Assembly (NCBI GenBank): GCA_021799405.1
Contig: JAJZAL010000015.1
Span: forward strand, 1 to 43,132
Origin: Acidobacteriota bacterium
GTDB lineage: Bacteria > Acidobacteriota > Terriglobia > Terriglobales > Acidobacteriaceae
Length of the DNA stretch: 43,132 nucleotides
Direction of reading: 5' to 3'
Part shown: positions 1 through 7,208 of the stretch, one piece after another
How the letters are laid out: each line of letters opens with the position of its first letter
Position numbering within the stretch: position 1 is the stretch's first letter
The notes under the pieces: model-generated
What the model was told of the DNA's origin: nothing
Seen by the model: only the letters and a program-made list of their open reading frames with translations
The model's database searches: none
Translations under genes and position numbers: made by a program

Positions 1-175
1 AGGTTCGGCGGTTGGTGGTGCGGGGCGCGGTGAAAGGGGTGCCGCTAATCTGCTCGGTGTAGAGGCCGTAAGGGGTCTTCTGGGGAGCGTTTTGCCCGTG
101 CGGCAAAGCGCCATTGACGGCTTCGGTGGCAAATTCGTTGGCGAATCCCGACTGATAGAGCAGCGAATCAGACAT
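1..175 (-). CDS. hmgA: Homogentisate 1,2-dioxygenase, N-terminal part (cut by window edge)
   Basis: Read on the minus strand from ATG at 175, the 58 visible codons give [19 protein letters not shown], then a [11 protein letters not shown] stretch, [19 protein letters not shown] and NRR. This is the characteristic start of homogentisate dioxygenase (SGFGNEF, PYGLYAEQLSG, FTAPR). The enzyme opens the aromatic ring of homogentisate to maleylacetoacetate in tyrosine/phenylalanine catabolism, in the cytosol, using Fe(II). The iron ligands lie in the missing C-terminal part. A good Shine-Dalgarno (GGAGGTG) sits just before the ATG. The stop lies outside the window, so completeness cannot be judged. 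No other tyrosine-catabolism gene is visible; the neighbour at 342 is divergent. Confidence 0.93.
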   Translation of the reverse strand, partial: MSDSLLYQSGFANEFATEAVNGALPHGQNAPQKTPYGLYTEQISGTPFTAPRTTNRRT

Positions 176-207
176 GTGAGCACCTCCAGCGTTGCGCGAA
201 ACACTCT

Positions 208-236
208 AAGCTAACCATCTGAAACGAAGTTGGCAA
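208..236 (-). promoter_or_regulatory. Possible sigma-70 promoter of hmgA
   Basis: On the minus strand TTGCCA (5/6 to the -35 consensus, 231-236) is followed after 17 nt by TAGCTT (3/6, 208-213), about 33 nt before the hmgA start. The -10 is weak, so this is only a candidate. Confidence 0.3.
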
Positions 237-297
237 CCGAGGGGCCGGCAGAAGGCTGGCAGGCGGTGCCCGGCCCTGATAGTCTGGGGCGGAAATT

Positions 298-310
298 CGG
301 TTCGAAACCG
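298..310. promoter_or_regulatory. Short inverted repeat in the hmgA/acyltransferase divergent region
   Basis: CGGTT-CGA-AACCG is a 5-3-5 inverted repeat lying 32 bp before the acyltransferase start and between two divergent genes. The position would suit an operator, but no known regulator motif is recognised and a match of this length can arise by chance. Confidence 0.2.
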
Positions 311-341
311 CACAATCTCAGACGCCGGAGAGACAGGCCGC

Positions 342-1397
342 ATGGAGCGAAGCGCAAATAGAATTCCGTCCCTGGATGGGTTGCGTGCGGTGTCAATCCT
401 GCTGGTACTGCTGTCTCACGTATCGCTGACGCATGGCTTTTCGTGGAGTTCGGCGATGGAGCGGGTGGATGGGAATTTCTGGCTGCGACATGGCGAGCTT
501 GGCGTAAGCATCTTCTTTGTGATTTCGGGCTATCTGATCACGACGCTGCTGATGCGGGAGCGTGAGAAGACCGGAAGGATTTCGCTGGGGAAATTCCATG
601 TGCGGCGCGCGTTCCGCATCTTTCCGGCAGCATACACGTTCCTGCTGGTGATCACGATCGTGGAATGGCACACGATTGCCAAGGGTCCGCTGCTGGCGGC
701 GTGGCTCTATGGCATGGACTTTATGCGGCACCGGCCGTGGGACATTCTGCATTTGTGGTCGCTGGGCGTGGAGGAGCAGTTTTACCTGCTGTGGCCGGCA
801 GCGCTGATTCTCTTCTGGAAGCAGAGAACGCGGATTGCCATCGGGGCAATTGTAGCGGCGCCGCTGTTTCGGGTACTTTTCCGCTTTGTCGGACTGCATA
901 GCATCATGTTTTACTGCTTTCCCTGCGTGGAAGATGCGCTGGCGGCCGGGTGCCTGCTGGCGCTGTGGCGGGAGCGGATTCCGGCGCGGCTGGTGGACCG
1001 CTGGATTGTACCGTTGGTTCTTTTCACGCTGGCAGCGAATGAATTCCACTTTCCATTTGGCGTGTATCCGCTCCTGCTGCAGACACCTCGCAATCTTTGC
1101 ATTGCGCTGCTGGTGGACCACTGCATGCGCAAGGAATACCGCCTGCTGAACTGGGCGCCGGTGGTGTGGCTGGGATGGATTTCCTACAGTCTTTACCTGT
1201 GGCAGATGCCGTTCATGAATCCCGCGGGGACGGCGAATCCGGGGCATATCTGGTTTGACTTCCCTTACAACCTGGGATTTGCGCTGGCGGCGGCGTGCGG
1301 GTCGTACTACCTGGTGGAGCGGCCGATGCTGCGGCTGCGGGACCGGATCTTCCGGCGACCGCATGCGGCAGCGGAGGTGGTGGCGATGACGACTTAG
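342..1397 (+). CDS. Acyltransferase-3 family integral membrane protein (OafA/YrhL type)
   Basis: 351 residues with the diagnostic N-terminal block of acyltransferase family 3: SLDGLRAVSILLVLLSHV at residues 10-27, including the catalytic-candidate His26, then FFVISGYLITTLLMRE at about 58-73 and an Arg-rich FHVRRAFRIFPA segment. About ten hydrophobic segments follow, up to YYLVERPMLRLRDR near the C terminus. Family members transfer acetyl or other acyl groups from the cytosol to sugars of O-antigen, exopolysaccharide, peptidoglycan or macrolides; the substrate here cannot be told. The gene stands alone, divergent from hmgA, with a GGAG about 11 nt before the ATG. Its TAG stop is the first triplet of the repeat that follows. 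Confidence 0.88.
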   Translation: MERSANRIPSLDGLRAVSILLVLLSHVSLTHGFSWSSAMERVDGNFWLRHGELGVSIFFVISGYLITTLLMREREKTGRISLGKFHVRRAFRIFPAAYTFLLVITIVEWHTIAKGPLLAAWLYGMDFMRHRPWDILHLWSLGVEEQFYLLWPAALILFWKQRTRIAIGAIVAAPLFRVLFRFVGLHSIMFYCFPCVEDALAAGCLLALWRERIPARLVDRWIVPLVLFTLAANEFHFPFGVYPLLLQTPRNLCIALLVDHCMRKEYRLLNWAPVVWLGWISYSLYLWQMPFMNPAGTANPGHIWFDFPYNLGFALAAACGSYYLVERPMLRLRDRIFRRPHAAAEVVAMTT

Positions 1398-1500
1398 AGC
1401 ATTTCCCCTATTCCTGTGAACTTTCTGAATTCAACCAAGCGCAGCATTTCTTAACGGAAAAGCTGCGTTGAGATTCTCTCTTCGGTCTATACCGATAGGG
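1394..1500 (+). repeat. Structured interspersed repeat, copy 1
   Basis: This 107-bp non-coding block lies between the convergent acyltransferase and ykgJ-family genes and aligns without gaps, at about 83 percent identity by eye, to 9103-9209. It contains hairpin 1 at 1439-1468 (arms GCGCAGC and GCTGCGT, an inner TTTC/GAAA stem around an A-A mismatch, loop TTAACG). Hairpin 2 is TCGGT-CTAT-ACCGA near 1490. The upstream part carries conserved words CCCCTATTCCTGTG and GAATTCAACCAAG. Most differences from copy 2 are transitions. No reading frame is preserved. Function unknown: REP/BIME-like repeat, small RNA or remnant of a mobile unit. Confidence 0.8.
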
Positions 1501-1519
1501 GACATAACTCCAGAGGCCG

Positions 1520-2191
1520 CTATTCACTTTCGGGCGGCGGTTGCAGGCCGGAGGACAAGTCGGGGCTGCTTCGCGGCAATTCCCGGGCGAGAGCGAAGGC
1601 GACGAGGGTGGAGCCGGTGCGGGCGGAGAGCTGTTCGGCCGCAGCGGTCAGCTTTTCTTCCAGTGCGCCGGCTTCATCGAGCGAAACCGCGCAACGAGCT
1701 ACTTCTTCCGGGGTAGCGCCGACGAAGCAGAGCTCGCAGACGGCGAATCCACCTCTGGTTTCGAGCGGCGGACCGAAGGTGCGGCAGGCGATAGGACGGG
1801 CTGAGTAGAGGTCGCAGAGGCCACTTTCAGGGTCGAGCGCCGGGCATGGGTCGTCGTTGGCGAAGGCATCAAAGCGGTCTTCGAAGGCGGGGTCGGATTC
1901 GGCGAGGATGCCGGTGGCAGGATCGCCGGGAAATTCGGGGGAGAGCCGGGAGACGGCTTGACGGGCGCGATCGATGACGGCCGAGGCCCGCATGGGATCG
2001 GTCCCGGCAAGTTCGTGGAGGCCACGACGCAGGCGGATCGCATCCATCTGCGAGATGGAGAAAACGCCGTGGCAGCATTGGGTGCATCCGGGATGGCAGG
2101 CGAGCCAGTGACCCGAGACGGCCTGTGCTCTGGCGGTTGCTGCATCCACGATCCGCACCAGTTGCGCATCCCATGACTCAAGTGCGTGCAT
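1520..2191 (-). CDS. YkgJ-family cysteine-cluster protein (putative zinc/iron-binding)
   Basis: 223 residues from ATG at 2191, chosen because GAGAGGTG lies just upstream; longer in-frame starts at 2245 and 2224 lack such support. The family signature CxxxCxxCC is present at Cys32, Cys36, Cys39 and Cys40, followed by FSISQMDAIRLRRGL. Further cysteines lie in DDPCPAL, GLCDLYSARPIACRTFG and VCELC, which together look like a metal-binding cluster. The biochemical function of the YkgJ family (formerly UPF0153) is not established; a metal-chelating role is inferred from the cysteines. The gene converges on the acyltransferase with the repeat between them. The C terminus ends in a Pro/Glu-rich tail. 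Confidence 0.85.
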   Translation of the reverse strand: MHALESWDAQLVRIVDAATARAQAVSGHWLACHPGCTQCCHGVFSISQMDAIRLRRGLHELAGTDPMRASAVIDRARQAVSRLSPEFPGDPATGILAESDPAFEDRFDAFANDDPCPALDPESGLCDLYSARPIACRTFGPPLETRGGFAVCELCFVGATPEEVARCAVSLDEAGALEEKLTAAAEQLSARTGSTLVAFALARELPRSSPDLSSGLQPPPESE

Positions 2192-2358
2192 CGGGCACCT
2201 CTCTTCGATTATCCATGGTGACATTCGGTTGGCGTGGTAAGGCACGAAAAGAGAGTGGGCGATCCTGAAAGAAAAGTGGTTGTCACAGGGGCACGAGCCG
2301 CAGATGGCAGGGGGATTTTCCTGAGAAGAGTTTGCCGGGATTGTTCTATGGATTGCGG

Positions 2359-2601
2359 TTACTGTTCGGAGGCAGAATCTTGTACCGGGCGGGCCAATGG
2401 AGCTGTACTTTCCGTTTTCCGCCGGCTGGACCGGCGGTAGTTACCCCTGGAGTTTCCTCGGTCGGCAAGGATGCTGATGCGCCGGCAATGCGGACATTCC
2501 CATGGATAGCGTCCGAAAAGGCTGTAAATCTTCTTCTGGAGAAAACCCTGGCGAGCTACTCGGAATATGTCTGGAGATTGGCAGAATTTGCAGTGCTTCA
2601 T
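2359..2601 (-). CDS. Small zinc-ribbon-like protein, unknown function
   Basis: 80 residues. Two CxxC knuckles (Cys4/Cys7 and Cys36/Cys39) flank a basic, aromatic segment (ARQGFLQKKIYSLFGRYPWE), the arrangement of short bacterial zinc-ribbon proteins with a C-G-[RL]-x-P-x-x-C core. The remaining 40 residues are hydrophilic, Ser/Arg-rich and look disordered. The start ATG at 2601 has only a weak purine stretch (AGAGAACG) before it. It is same-strand with the YkgJ-family gene, 167 bp upstream of it. The spacing of the cysteines and the composition argue for a real gene rather than a chance frame, but no function can be assigned. Confidence 0.6.
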   Translation of the reverse strand: MKHCKFCQSPDIFRVARQGFLQKKIYSLFGRYPWECPHCRRISILADRGNSRGNYRRSSRRKTESTAPLARPVQDSASEQ

Positions 2602-3111
2602 CGTCGTTCTCTGACTTGCAGGTACGCTCCTGTCATGGGAGCGATTTTCGATTTTGCGAGCCCCGGAGCGTCGGGGCGGACATCAGCGACCTAGCTGAAG
2701 ATATCTGATTCTATTCCTGTACGGCAACAGGATGACGGTTGAGGTCCTGAGTCGTCAAGGACGGAAATGGTAGCAGGCTGTAGATGTTGTCGAATAGTTG
2801 ATATGCATTCTTGTTTTTCAGTCGCAAGAGAGCTTCAGGCTGCCGGAGTAATTACCGTGGTAATACACTTTGGTTGCACATAGCGGTTTCAGGGTAGGTA
2901 TCAGTAAATGGGGTAGCAAGAACTTTAGTTGCGAAACTTTGGCAGTGTGCCGGGGGAGCTAAGCCTCCGAGATCATCACGGAAGCGGGGTGCAGGTTCTC
3001 ATTAACTTCCCTGCGGTGGGGTTGCAATTGCCTTTGCCCGCGGACGGCCGGTACGGAGGGTGGCGATCCGCCGGGTTAGGTTCGTGGGTGCGTCTGCATT
3101 AAACTTCAGGC
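2602..3111. other. 510-bp gene-free divergent region
   Basis: This lies between the start of the zinc-ribbon gene (minus) and the start of mtnA (plus). No frame in it has coding character, and 2700-2940 is visibly more AT-rich than the flanks. It contains a 6-2-6 inverted repeat ATTACC-GT-GGTAAT at 2851-2864 and the palindrome GCAATTGC at 3024-3031, either of which could be a regulator site. No tRNA, IS end or riboswitch pattern was recognised. Confidence 0.5.
3100..3111 (+). promoter_or_regulatory. -10-like box directly before mtnA (possible leaderless start)
   Basis: TAAACT at 3100-3105 lies 6 nt before the mtnA ATG, so transcription from it would begin at or next to the A of the start codon. 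No Shine-Dalgarno is present in the preceding 20 nt. A TTAGGT at 18 nt upstream is a poor -35. Confidence 0.35.
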
Positions 3112-4170
3112 ATGATTCCTACGCTGAAGTGGACCGATACGGGCGTCGATTTTCTCGACCAGACCCGGCTGCCGTTTGAAGAGACCTATGTACTCGCCAC
3201 CAGTTACGAGCAGGTGGCCGACGTGATCACGACCATGGTCGTGCGTGGTGCGCCGGCGATTGGAGTATCGGCTGCCATGGGCGTGGCGCTGGGCGTGAAG
3301 CAGAGCCAGGCCAAGACGGTGGAAGCGCTGACACCGGAGTTTGAAGAGATTTGCCGCGTGCTGGCTGCGACGCGTCCGACAGCGGTAAACCTGTTCTGGG
3401 CGATTGACCGGATGCGGAAGCTGTATGGCGATCTGGCGGCGAGGCCGGGAGCGACCGTCGCGCAAATTCAGGAGGCGCTGATTGCCGAAGCGCAGAAGAT
3501 GTACGACGAGGACATTTCGACCTGCCGGACGATGGGTGCGAACGGCGCGGAGTTGCTGCCGAAGCAGGGCGGCGTGCTGACGCACTGCAATGCGGGCGCG
3601 CTGGCGACATGCGGTTATGGGACGGCGCTGGGCGTGATCCGGGCGGCGGTGGAGAACGGCGCGGAGATTCGTGTCTATGCCGATGAGACAAGGCCATTTC
3701 TGCAGGGTGCGCGTCTGACGGCGTGGGAACTGCTGCACGACAAGATTCCGACGACGGTGATCTGCGACAACATGGCGGCGAGCATGATGCGGCGCGGGAA
3801 GATTCATGCGGTGGTGGTGGGCGCGGATCGGATTGCGGCGAATGGCGACGTTGCGAACAAGATCGGGACCTACGGTGTGGCGGTGCTGGCCAAGGAGCAT
3901 GGAATTCCGTTTTATGTGGCGGCTCCGTGGTCGACGATTGACATGGAAACGCGCACGGGCGAGGCCATTCCGATTGAGGAGCGGCCGGCGCGGGAGGTGA
4001 CGCACCACGGCGGCAAGCAATTGACGCCGCACGACGCCGATATTGAGAATCCAGCGTTCGATGTGACTCCGGCGGAGTATGTAACGGCGATCATTACCGA
4101 GCGGGGCGTGATCAAGGCGCCGTATCCGGAAGCGCTGGCGGAGCTGGCTGGGGTGAAGGTGGGGGTGTAA
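3112..4170 (+). CDS. mtnA: S-methyl-5-thioribose-1-phosphate isomerase
   Basis: 352 residues, the usual length. MtnA converts 5-methylthioribose-1-phosphate to 5-methylthioribulose-1-phosphate in the cytosolic methionine salvage pathway. Seen: [20 protein letters not shown] (about 43-62), [20 protein letters not shown] with the catalytic Cys159, and [21 protein letters not shown] with Asp239; both residues correspond to the catalytic pair of the family. [12 protein letters not shown] and the EIE/REV region near 320 follow as expected. eIF2B-alpha-like paralogues lack this exact CNxGxLAT context, so the isomerase call is firm. No other methionine-salvage gene adjoins it; the next gene looks unrelated. 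Confidence 0.95.
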   Translation: MIPTLKWTDTGVDFLDQTRLPFEETYVLATSYEQVADVITTMVVRGAPAIGVSAAMGVALGVKQSQAKTVEALTPEFEEICRVLAATRPTAVNLFWAIDRMRKLYGDLAARPGATVAQIQEALIAEAQKMYDEDISTCRTMGANGAELLPKQGGVLTHCNAGALATCGYGTALGVIRAAVENGAEIRVYADETRPFLQGARLTAWELLHDKIPTTVICDNMAASMMRRGKIHAVVVGADRIAANGDVANKIGTYGVAVLAKEHGIPFYVAAPWSTIDMETRTGEAIPIEERPAREVTHHGGKQLTPHDADIENPAFDVTPAEYVTAIITERGVIKAPYPEALAELAGVKVGV

Positions 4171-4209
4171 AGATGCGAGCAGTGATTCTCGGTTTCGGAG
4201 GATTCGAGC

Positions 4210-4773
4210 ATGGGATACACGCCGATCGCTGGGCACGCAAGTGACGCTTTTACGTGGGCGGTCAATGCCCAGTTCAACTATTTGGGTTCGCAAACACTTT
4301 TCCAGACCGGAAACCCGGCGCTTTCATTTCCGGCCTCGGTTTTAGCCCACAGCGCGATAGAAATGTACTTGAAGGCAGCGCTTATAGGTGTGGGATGTAT
4401 CGTTTTCGACCCAAAAAGCCTGAGGAGCGTTGATCCTGCGCTTGGGCTTACGAAGTCGAACTGCGCATGGGGTCACCATCTACTAAAGCTCGGAAGGCAG
4501 TTTGCATCGCGCGAGGCGCGGTTCGATTTAAAAGCAGTTATCTTGGATAGGTTCCCCATGCGTTCTGGACGGCTGACAGTCGAAGGTGCACTGGAGATCT
4601 TCGATCCATACTTCTGGGAGATACGCTACCCATCGCCGATTGAGAAGCTCCACGGAATCGGACCGGCATACGGCGTTCCCTTAGGCAAGCTGGTCGAGCG
4701 GCTGTTGCCATTCGTGCCGAAGGTGAGCCCGCCGTCCAGGAAATTCGCAAGTACTCCTTCATCCAAAGCGTAG
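4210..4773 (+). CDS. Hypothetical protein with HEPN-like helical pattern
   Basis: 187 residues, start supported by GGAGG 8 nt upstream. The segment ASVLAHSAIEMYLKAALIGVG followed later by WGHHLLKLGRQF resembles HEPN-domain proteins, which have a conserved (S/A)xEMYLKA helix and a later H-L-L helix. The catalytic Rx4-6H motif of HEPN ribonucleases is not evident, so RNase activity should not be assumed. The C-terminal third (from about 115) matches nothing I recognise. Base composition is less GC-rich than the flanking mtnA and sugar-kinase genes, which suggests a later arrival. It lies 39 bp after mtnA and could be co-transcribed. A real gene is likely; the family call is tentative. Confidence 0.6.
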   Translation: MGYTPIAGHASDAFTWAVNAQFNYLGSQTLFQTGNPALSFPASVLAHSAIEMYLKAALIGVGCIVFDPKSLRSVDPALGLTKSNCAWGHHLLKLGRQFASREARFDLKAVILDRFPMRSGRLTVEGALEIFDPYFWEIRYPSPIEKLHGIGPAYGVPLGKLVERLLPFVPKVSPPSRKFASTPSSKA

Positions 4774-4864
4774 CGTTTCGGGCGCGAACCACGCGTCCCC
4801 TGATGACCGGATACCGCTTGGGGAAAAAAGCTTATGAATCTGTGCGCAACGGTCCGGTGGAATG

Positions 4865-4870
4865 TATGAT
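4865..4870 (+). promoter_or_regulatory. Candidate -10 box of the KDG-kinase gene
   Basis: TATGAT (5/6 to TATAAT) lies 12 bp before the palindromic operator. The implied start point would be near 4877, placing the operator at about +5 to +20, a usual roadblock position. The -35 region (TGTGCG) is poor. Confidence 0.35.
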
Positions 4871-4881
4871 GGGATGGATGG

Positions 4882-4896
4882 TGTGGTCAGACCACA
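4882..4896. promoter_or_regulatory. GntR/FadR-type operator upstream of the KDG-kinase gene
   Basis: TGTGGTC-A-GACCACA is a perfect 7-1-7 inverted repeat. Its core TGGTCAGACCA fits the TGGTnnnACCA pattern bound by many FadR-subfamily GntR repressors, a group that includes regulators of hexuronate, gluconate and related acid-sugar pathways. It lies 55 bp before the ATG of a sugar-acid kinase, fitting substrate-induced derepression. The regulator gene is not in the window. Confidence 0.6.
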
Positions 4897-4951
4897 GGGC
4901 AGACCTTTCAAGCCAGATAACTTTCGCAGCACCTAAGGGGTCATTACGCAG

Positions 4952-6034
4952 ATGAGTCATGGATTGAATATCCGCAACGAAGGGGAGCTGGATTTTCTAT
5001 CACTGGGAGCGCTGGTACACCGGCTGGATCCGGGAGTGATTCCCTTTCGCAAGGCAACGGAGTGCCGTATTCACGTCAGCGGGGGCGAGTTCAACGTTGC
5101 CGCCAACCTCTCGGATTGTTTCCGGCTGAATACTGGGATCGCGACGGCGATGGTGAATTACCCGATTGGCGATCTGATCGCCGAGCGCGTGCGCGCGATG
5201 GGCGTGAAGCCTTTCTACAAGCACTTTGAGCATAACGGCGTGAACGGGCCGAATATGGCCACGGTGTACAGCGACCAGGGATTCGGCGTGCGGCCTCCAG
5301 TGGTGTTTTACAACCGCTGCAACGAAGCGGCGGCACAGCTGAAGCCGGGCGACTTTGACTGGAAGGCGATTTTTGCGAAGGGAGTGCGCTGGGTGCACAG
5401 CGGAGGCATCTTCAGTGCGCTATCGCCGACGACGGCGGAGCTGGTGGCCGAATTTATGAAGGCCGCGCGCGAGGCCGGGGCCGTGACTTCGTTTGACCTG
5501 AACTTCCGCGCGAAGCTGTGGAACATCTGGGGCGGCGAGGAGAAGGCCGTGGAGACGATCGCGAAGATTGTGGAGCACGTGGATGTGCTGGTGGGCAACG
5601 AGGAAGATCTGCAGAAGGGACTCGGCATTCCCGGGCCGGAAGTGACGGCGAAGTCGAAGCTGGACCCGAGCGTGTTTTTCGGGATGATCGACTCGGTGGT
5701 GAAGAAATATCCACGCGTAAAGGTGGTGGCGACTACGCTGCGCGAGGTGCACACGACGAATCAGCATAGCTGGAGCGCGGTTTCGTGGGTGAACGGCGAA
5801 ACGCATGTGGCTCCCACGGCGGAGTTGATGGTGCAGGACCGCGTGGGCGGCGGCGACGGCTTTGCCGCCGGATTTATCTATGGGCTGCTGAGCGGGGCGA
5901 CGGCGGAACAGGCAACGCGACTGGGATGGGCGCACGGCGCGCTGCTGACGACCTTCCCGGGCGACACCACGATGGCGACGGTGGAGCAAGTGAAGGCGTT
6001 TGCGCTGGGCGGATCGGCGCGCATTCAGCGATAG
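4952..6034 (+). CDS. kdgK: PfkB-family sugar kinase, likely 2-keto-3-deoxygluconate kinase
   Basis: 360 residues, ribokinase/PfkB fold. The N-terminal substrate-binding part has HVSGGEFNVAANLS (41-54), the mid-part SFDLNFRAKLW (180-190) and VGNEEDL (214-220). PfkB signature 2 is DRVGGGDGFAAGF, with the catalytic base Asp302. KdgK phosphorylates KDG to KDPG, feeding the Entner-Doudoroff aldolase; FDxNxR is usual for KDG kinases, but fructokinase or another specificity cannot be excluded. It is somewhat longer than typical (about 310-340). A gluconokinase follows 149 bp downstream, and a GntR-type operator precedes it, both of which favour an acid-sugar substrate. AAGGGG lies about 12 nt before the ATG. 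Confidence 0.8.
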   Translation: MSHGLNIRNEGELDFLSLGALVHRLDPGVIPFRKATECRIHVSGGEFNVAANLSDCFRLNTGIATAMVNYPIGDLIAERVRAMGVKPFYKHFEHNGVNGPNMATVYSDQGFGVRPPVVFYNRCNEAAAQLKPGDFDWKAIFAKGVRWVHSGGIFSALSPTTAELVAEFMKAAREAGAVTSFDLNFRAKLWNIWGGEEKAVETIAKIVEHVDVLVGNEEDLQKGLGIPGPEVTAKSKLDPSVFFGMIDSVVKKYPRVKVVATTLREVHTTNQHSWSAVSWVNGETHVAPTAELMVQDRVGGGDGFAAGFIYGLLSGATAEQATRLGWAHGALLTTFPGDTTMATVEQVKAFALGGSARIQR

Positions 6035-6158
6035 CTTCCTTTCATCGACGAATAGCGGTTCATGGGGCACGGCTGCCTTGAGGGAGTGGTGTCTTTCCAT
6101 CTGCGGCACAACGGCGACGTCACAGGCAAGTGACTTCCCTTTTGGGCGGCAAGTTCTG

Positions 6159-6164
6159 TATAAC
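6159..6164 (+). promoter_or_regulatory. Candidate -10 box of gntK
   Basis: TATAAC (5/6) ends 19 nt before the preferred ATG of gntK at 6184. If used, transcription would start near 6171, downstream of the alternative GTG at 6130, which supports the shorter protein. No good -35 is seen. Confidence 0.3.
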
Positions 6165-6183
6165 GAGCAGTTTCTGCGAGAAC

Positions 6184-6699
6184 ATGATCATCATTGTGAT
6201 GGGTGTCTCTGGCTCGGGAAAATCGACCGTAGCTCAAGTGCTGGCGTCTCTTACGGGTTGGCAGTTTGCAGAAGGCGACGCATACCATAGCGAAACGAAT
6301 CGCGCGAAGATGTCGGCAGGAATTCCGCTGAGCGATGAGGACAGGGTGCCGTGGCTGGAACGGCTGCATGAAGTGCTGCTGGGCTGGCATGAGAGTGCGC
6401 AAAGCGGCATTCTGACATGCTCGGCGCTACGGCAGGCGTATCGCGAAATTCTTTGCGAAGGGATTCCCGCGGAGGAATATCGATTTGTGATGCTGGAAGG
6501 ATCGCGGGAAGTTTTTGAGGCGCGTCTGAGGCAGCGCAAAGGGCACTTCATGAATCCTGCGCTGCTGGCGAGCCAGCTTGCCACGCTGGAGTTGCCGCAG
6601 GATGCGATTCGCGTGTCAGTGGAGCAGACGCCCGAGAAGATTGCGCAGGAGATCCTGGAACGGATTGCGCCGGCGACCGTGGCTGTGAGCCGCTCCTGA
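6184..6699 (+). CDS. gntK: Gluconokinase (GntK family)
   Basis: 171 residues from ATG 6184; a GTG at 6130 would add 18 residues with no counterpart in the family. GntK makes 6-phosphogluconate from gluconate and ATP. Seen: Walker A GVSGSGKST at residues 7-15, the family motif FAEGDAYHSETNRAKMSAGIPL, DEDRVPWLERLH, TCSALRQAYREIL and RQRKGHFMNPALLASQLATLE, the lid/LID-like element of the gluconokinase group. The length is standard for this short-kinase family. It follows the KDG-kinase gene on the same strand, so the pair probably serves uptake and activation of gluconate/ketodeoxygluconate, although the two genes may have separate promoters. Confidence 0.92.
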   Translation: MIIIVMGVSGSGKSTVAQVLASLTGWQFAEGDAYHSETNRAKMSAGIPLSDEDRVPWLERLHEVLLGWHESAQSGILTCSALRQAYREILCEGIPAEEYRFVMLEGSREVFEARLRQRKGHFMNPALLASQLATLELPQDAIRVSVEQTPEKIAQEILERIAPATVAVSRS

Positions 6700-6765
6700 G
6701 GGAACATGCATTCGCCGTGTGCTCTATGCTGGTAGAAGTTCCCTACTTCTTGAGGCGAGATATCG

Positions 6766-7140
6766 ATGGCGAAAATAACGATCACATTTGGAGTACTGCT
6801 GATTCTGCTGGGGGTGATTGGCTATCTGGCCCCGGGCATTCACTCGCTGACGGCGCTGATTCCGGCGGTGTTTGGGCTGGTGCTGGTGGTGCTGGGTTTT
6901 CTGGCGCGGACCGAGAACCAGAAGAAGCGCATGATCGTGATGCATATTGCGGTGACGGTGGGGCTGATCGGATTCCTGGGCACGGTGACGGGGATTTACC
7001 ACTTCATTCGCATGGAGACGGGGCATACGATTCTTTTCCCCGCCATGGCCGAAGCACAGACGGTGATGTCGCTGATGATGTTGTTCTATGTGCTGCTATG
7101 CGTGCGGTCGTTCATCGAGGCGCGGCGGAACAGGATCTGA
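6766..7140 (+). CDS. Small four-helix inner-membrane protein, unknown
   Basis: 124 residues, GAGGCGAG ribosome-binding site before the ATG. Four hydrophobic segments are seen at about 5-24, 27-46, 57-78 and 94-112; the last is followed by a positively charged tail (EARRNRI). Charge distribution (KxxQKKR between helices 2 and 3) suggests both termini inside. No catalytic or transport motif is visible. Similar short proteins are common next to transporters or in envelope-stress regions of Acidobacteriota, but I recognise no named family. It lies 67 bp after gntK and 69 bp before an ABC exporter gene, on the same strand. Confidence 0.75.
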   Translation: MAKITITFGVLLILLGVIGYLAPGIHSLTALIPAVFGLVLVVLGFLARTENQKKRMIVMHIAVTVGLIGFLGTVTGIYHFIRMETGHTILFPAMAEAQTVMSLMMLFYVLLCVRSFIEARRNRI

Positions 7141-7208
7141 ATCCGGGCGGGTTCGCCAGGCATCCCTGAGTAGATGTGGCGAGAACGGGCCGCGTGGGTG
7201 GGAAATCT

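Noticed and set aside
2234..2694. Overlapping plus-strand small frames in the region of the zinc-ribbon gene
   Set aside because: No ribosome-binding site or domain; the minus-strand frame with paired CxxC motifs is the better explanation.
4172..4243. 23-codon frame starting with ATG just after mtnA
   Set aside because: No homology seen, and it overlaps the better supported start at 4210 with GGAGG; may be a leader peptide but there is no evidence.
3106..4293. 395-codon open frame opposite mtnA
   Set aside because: Arg/His-rich shadow composition; mtnA on the plus strand is complete with its catalytic residues.
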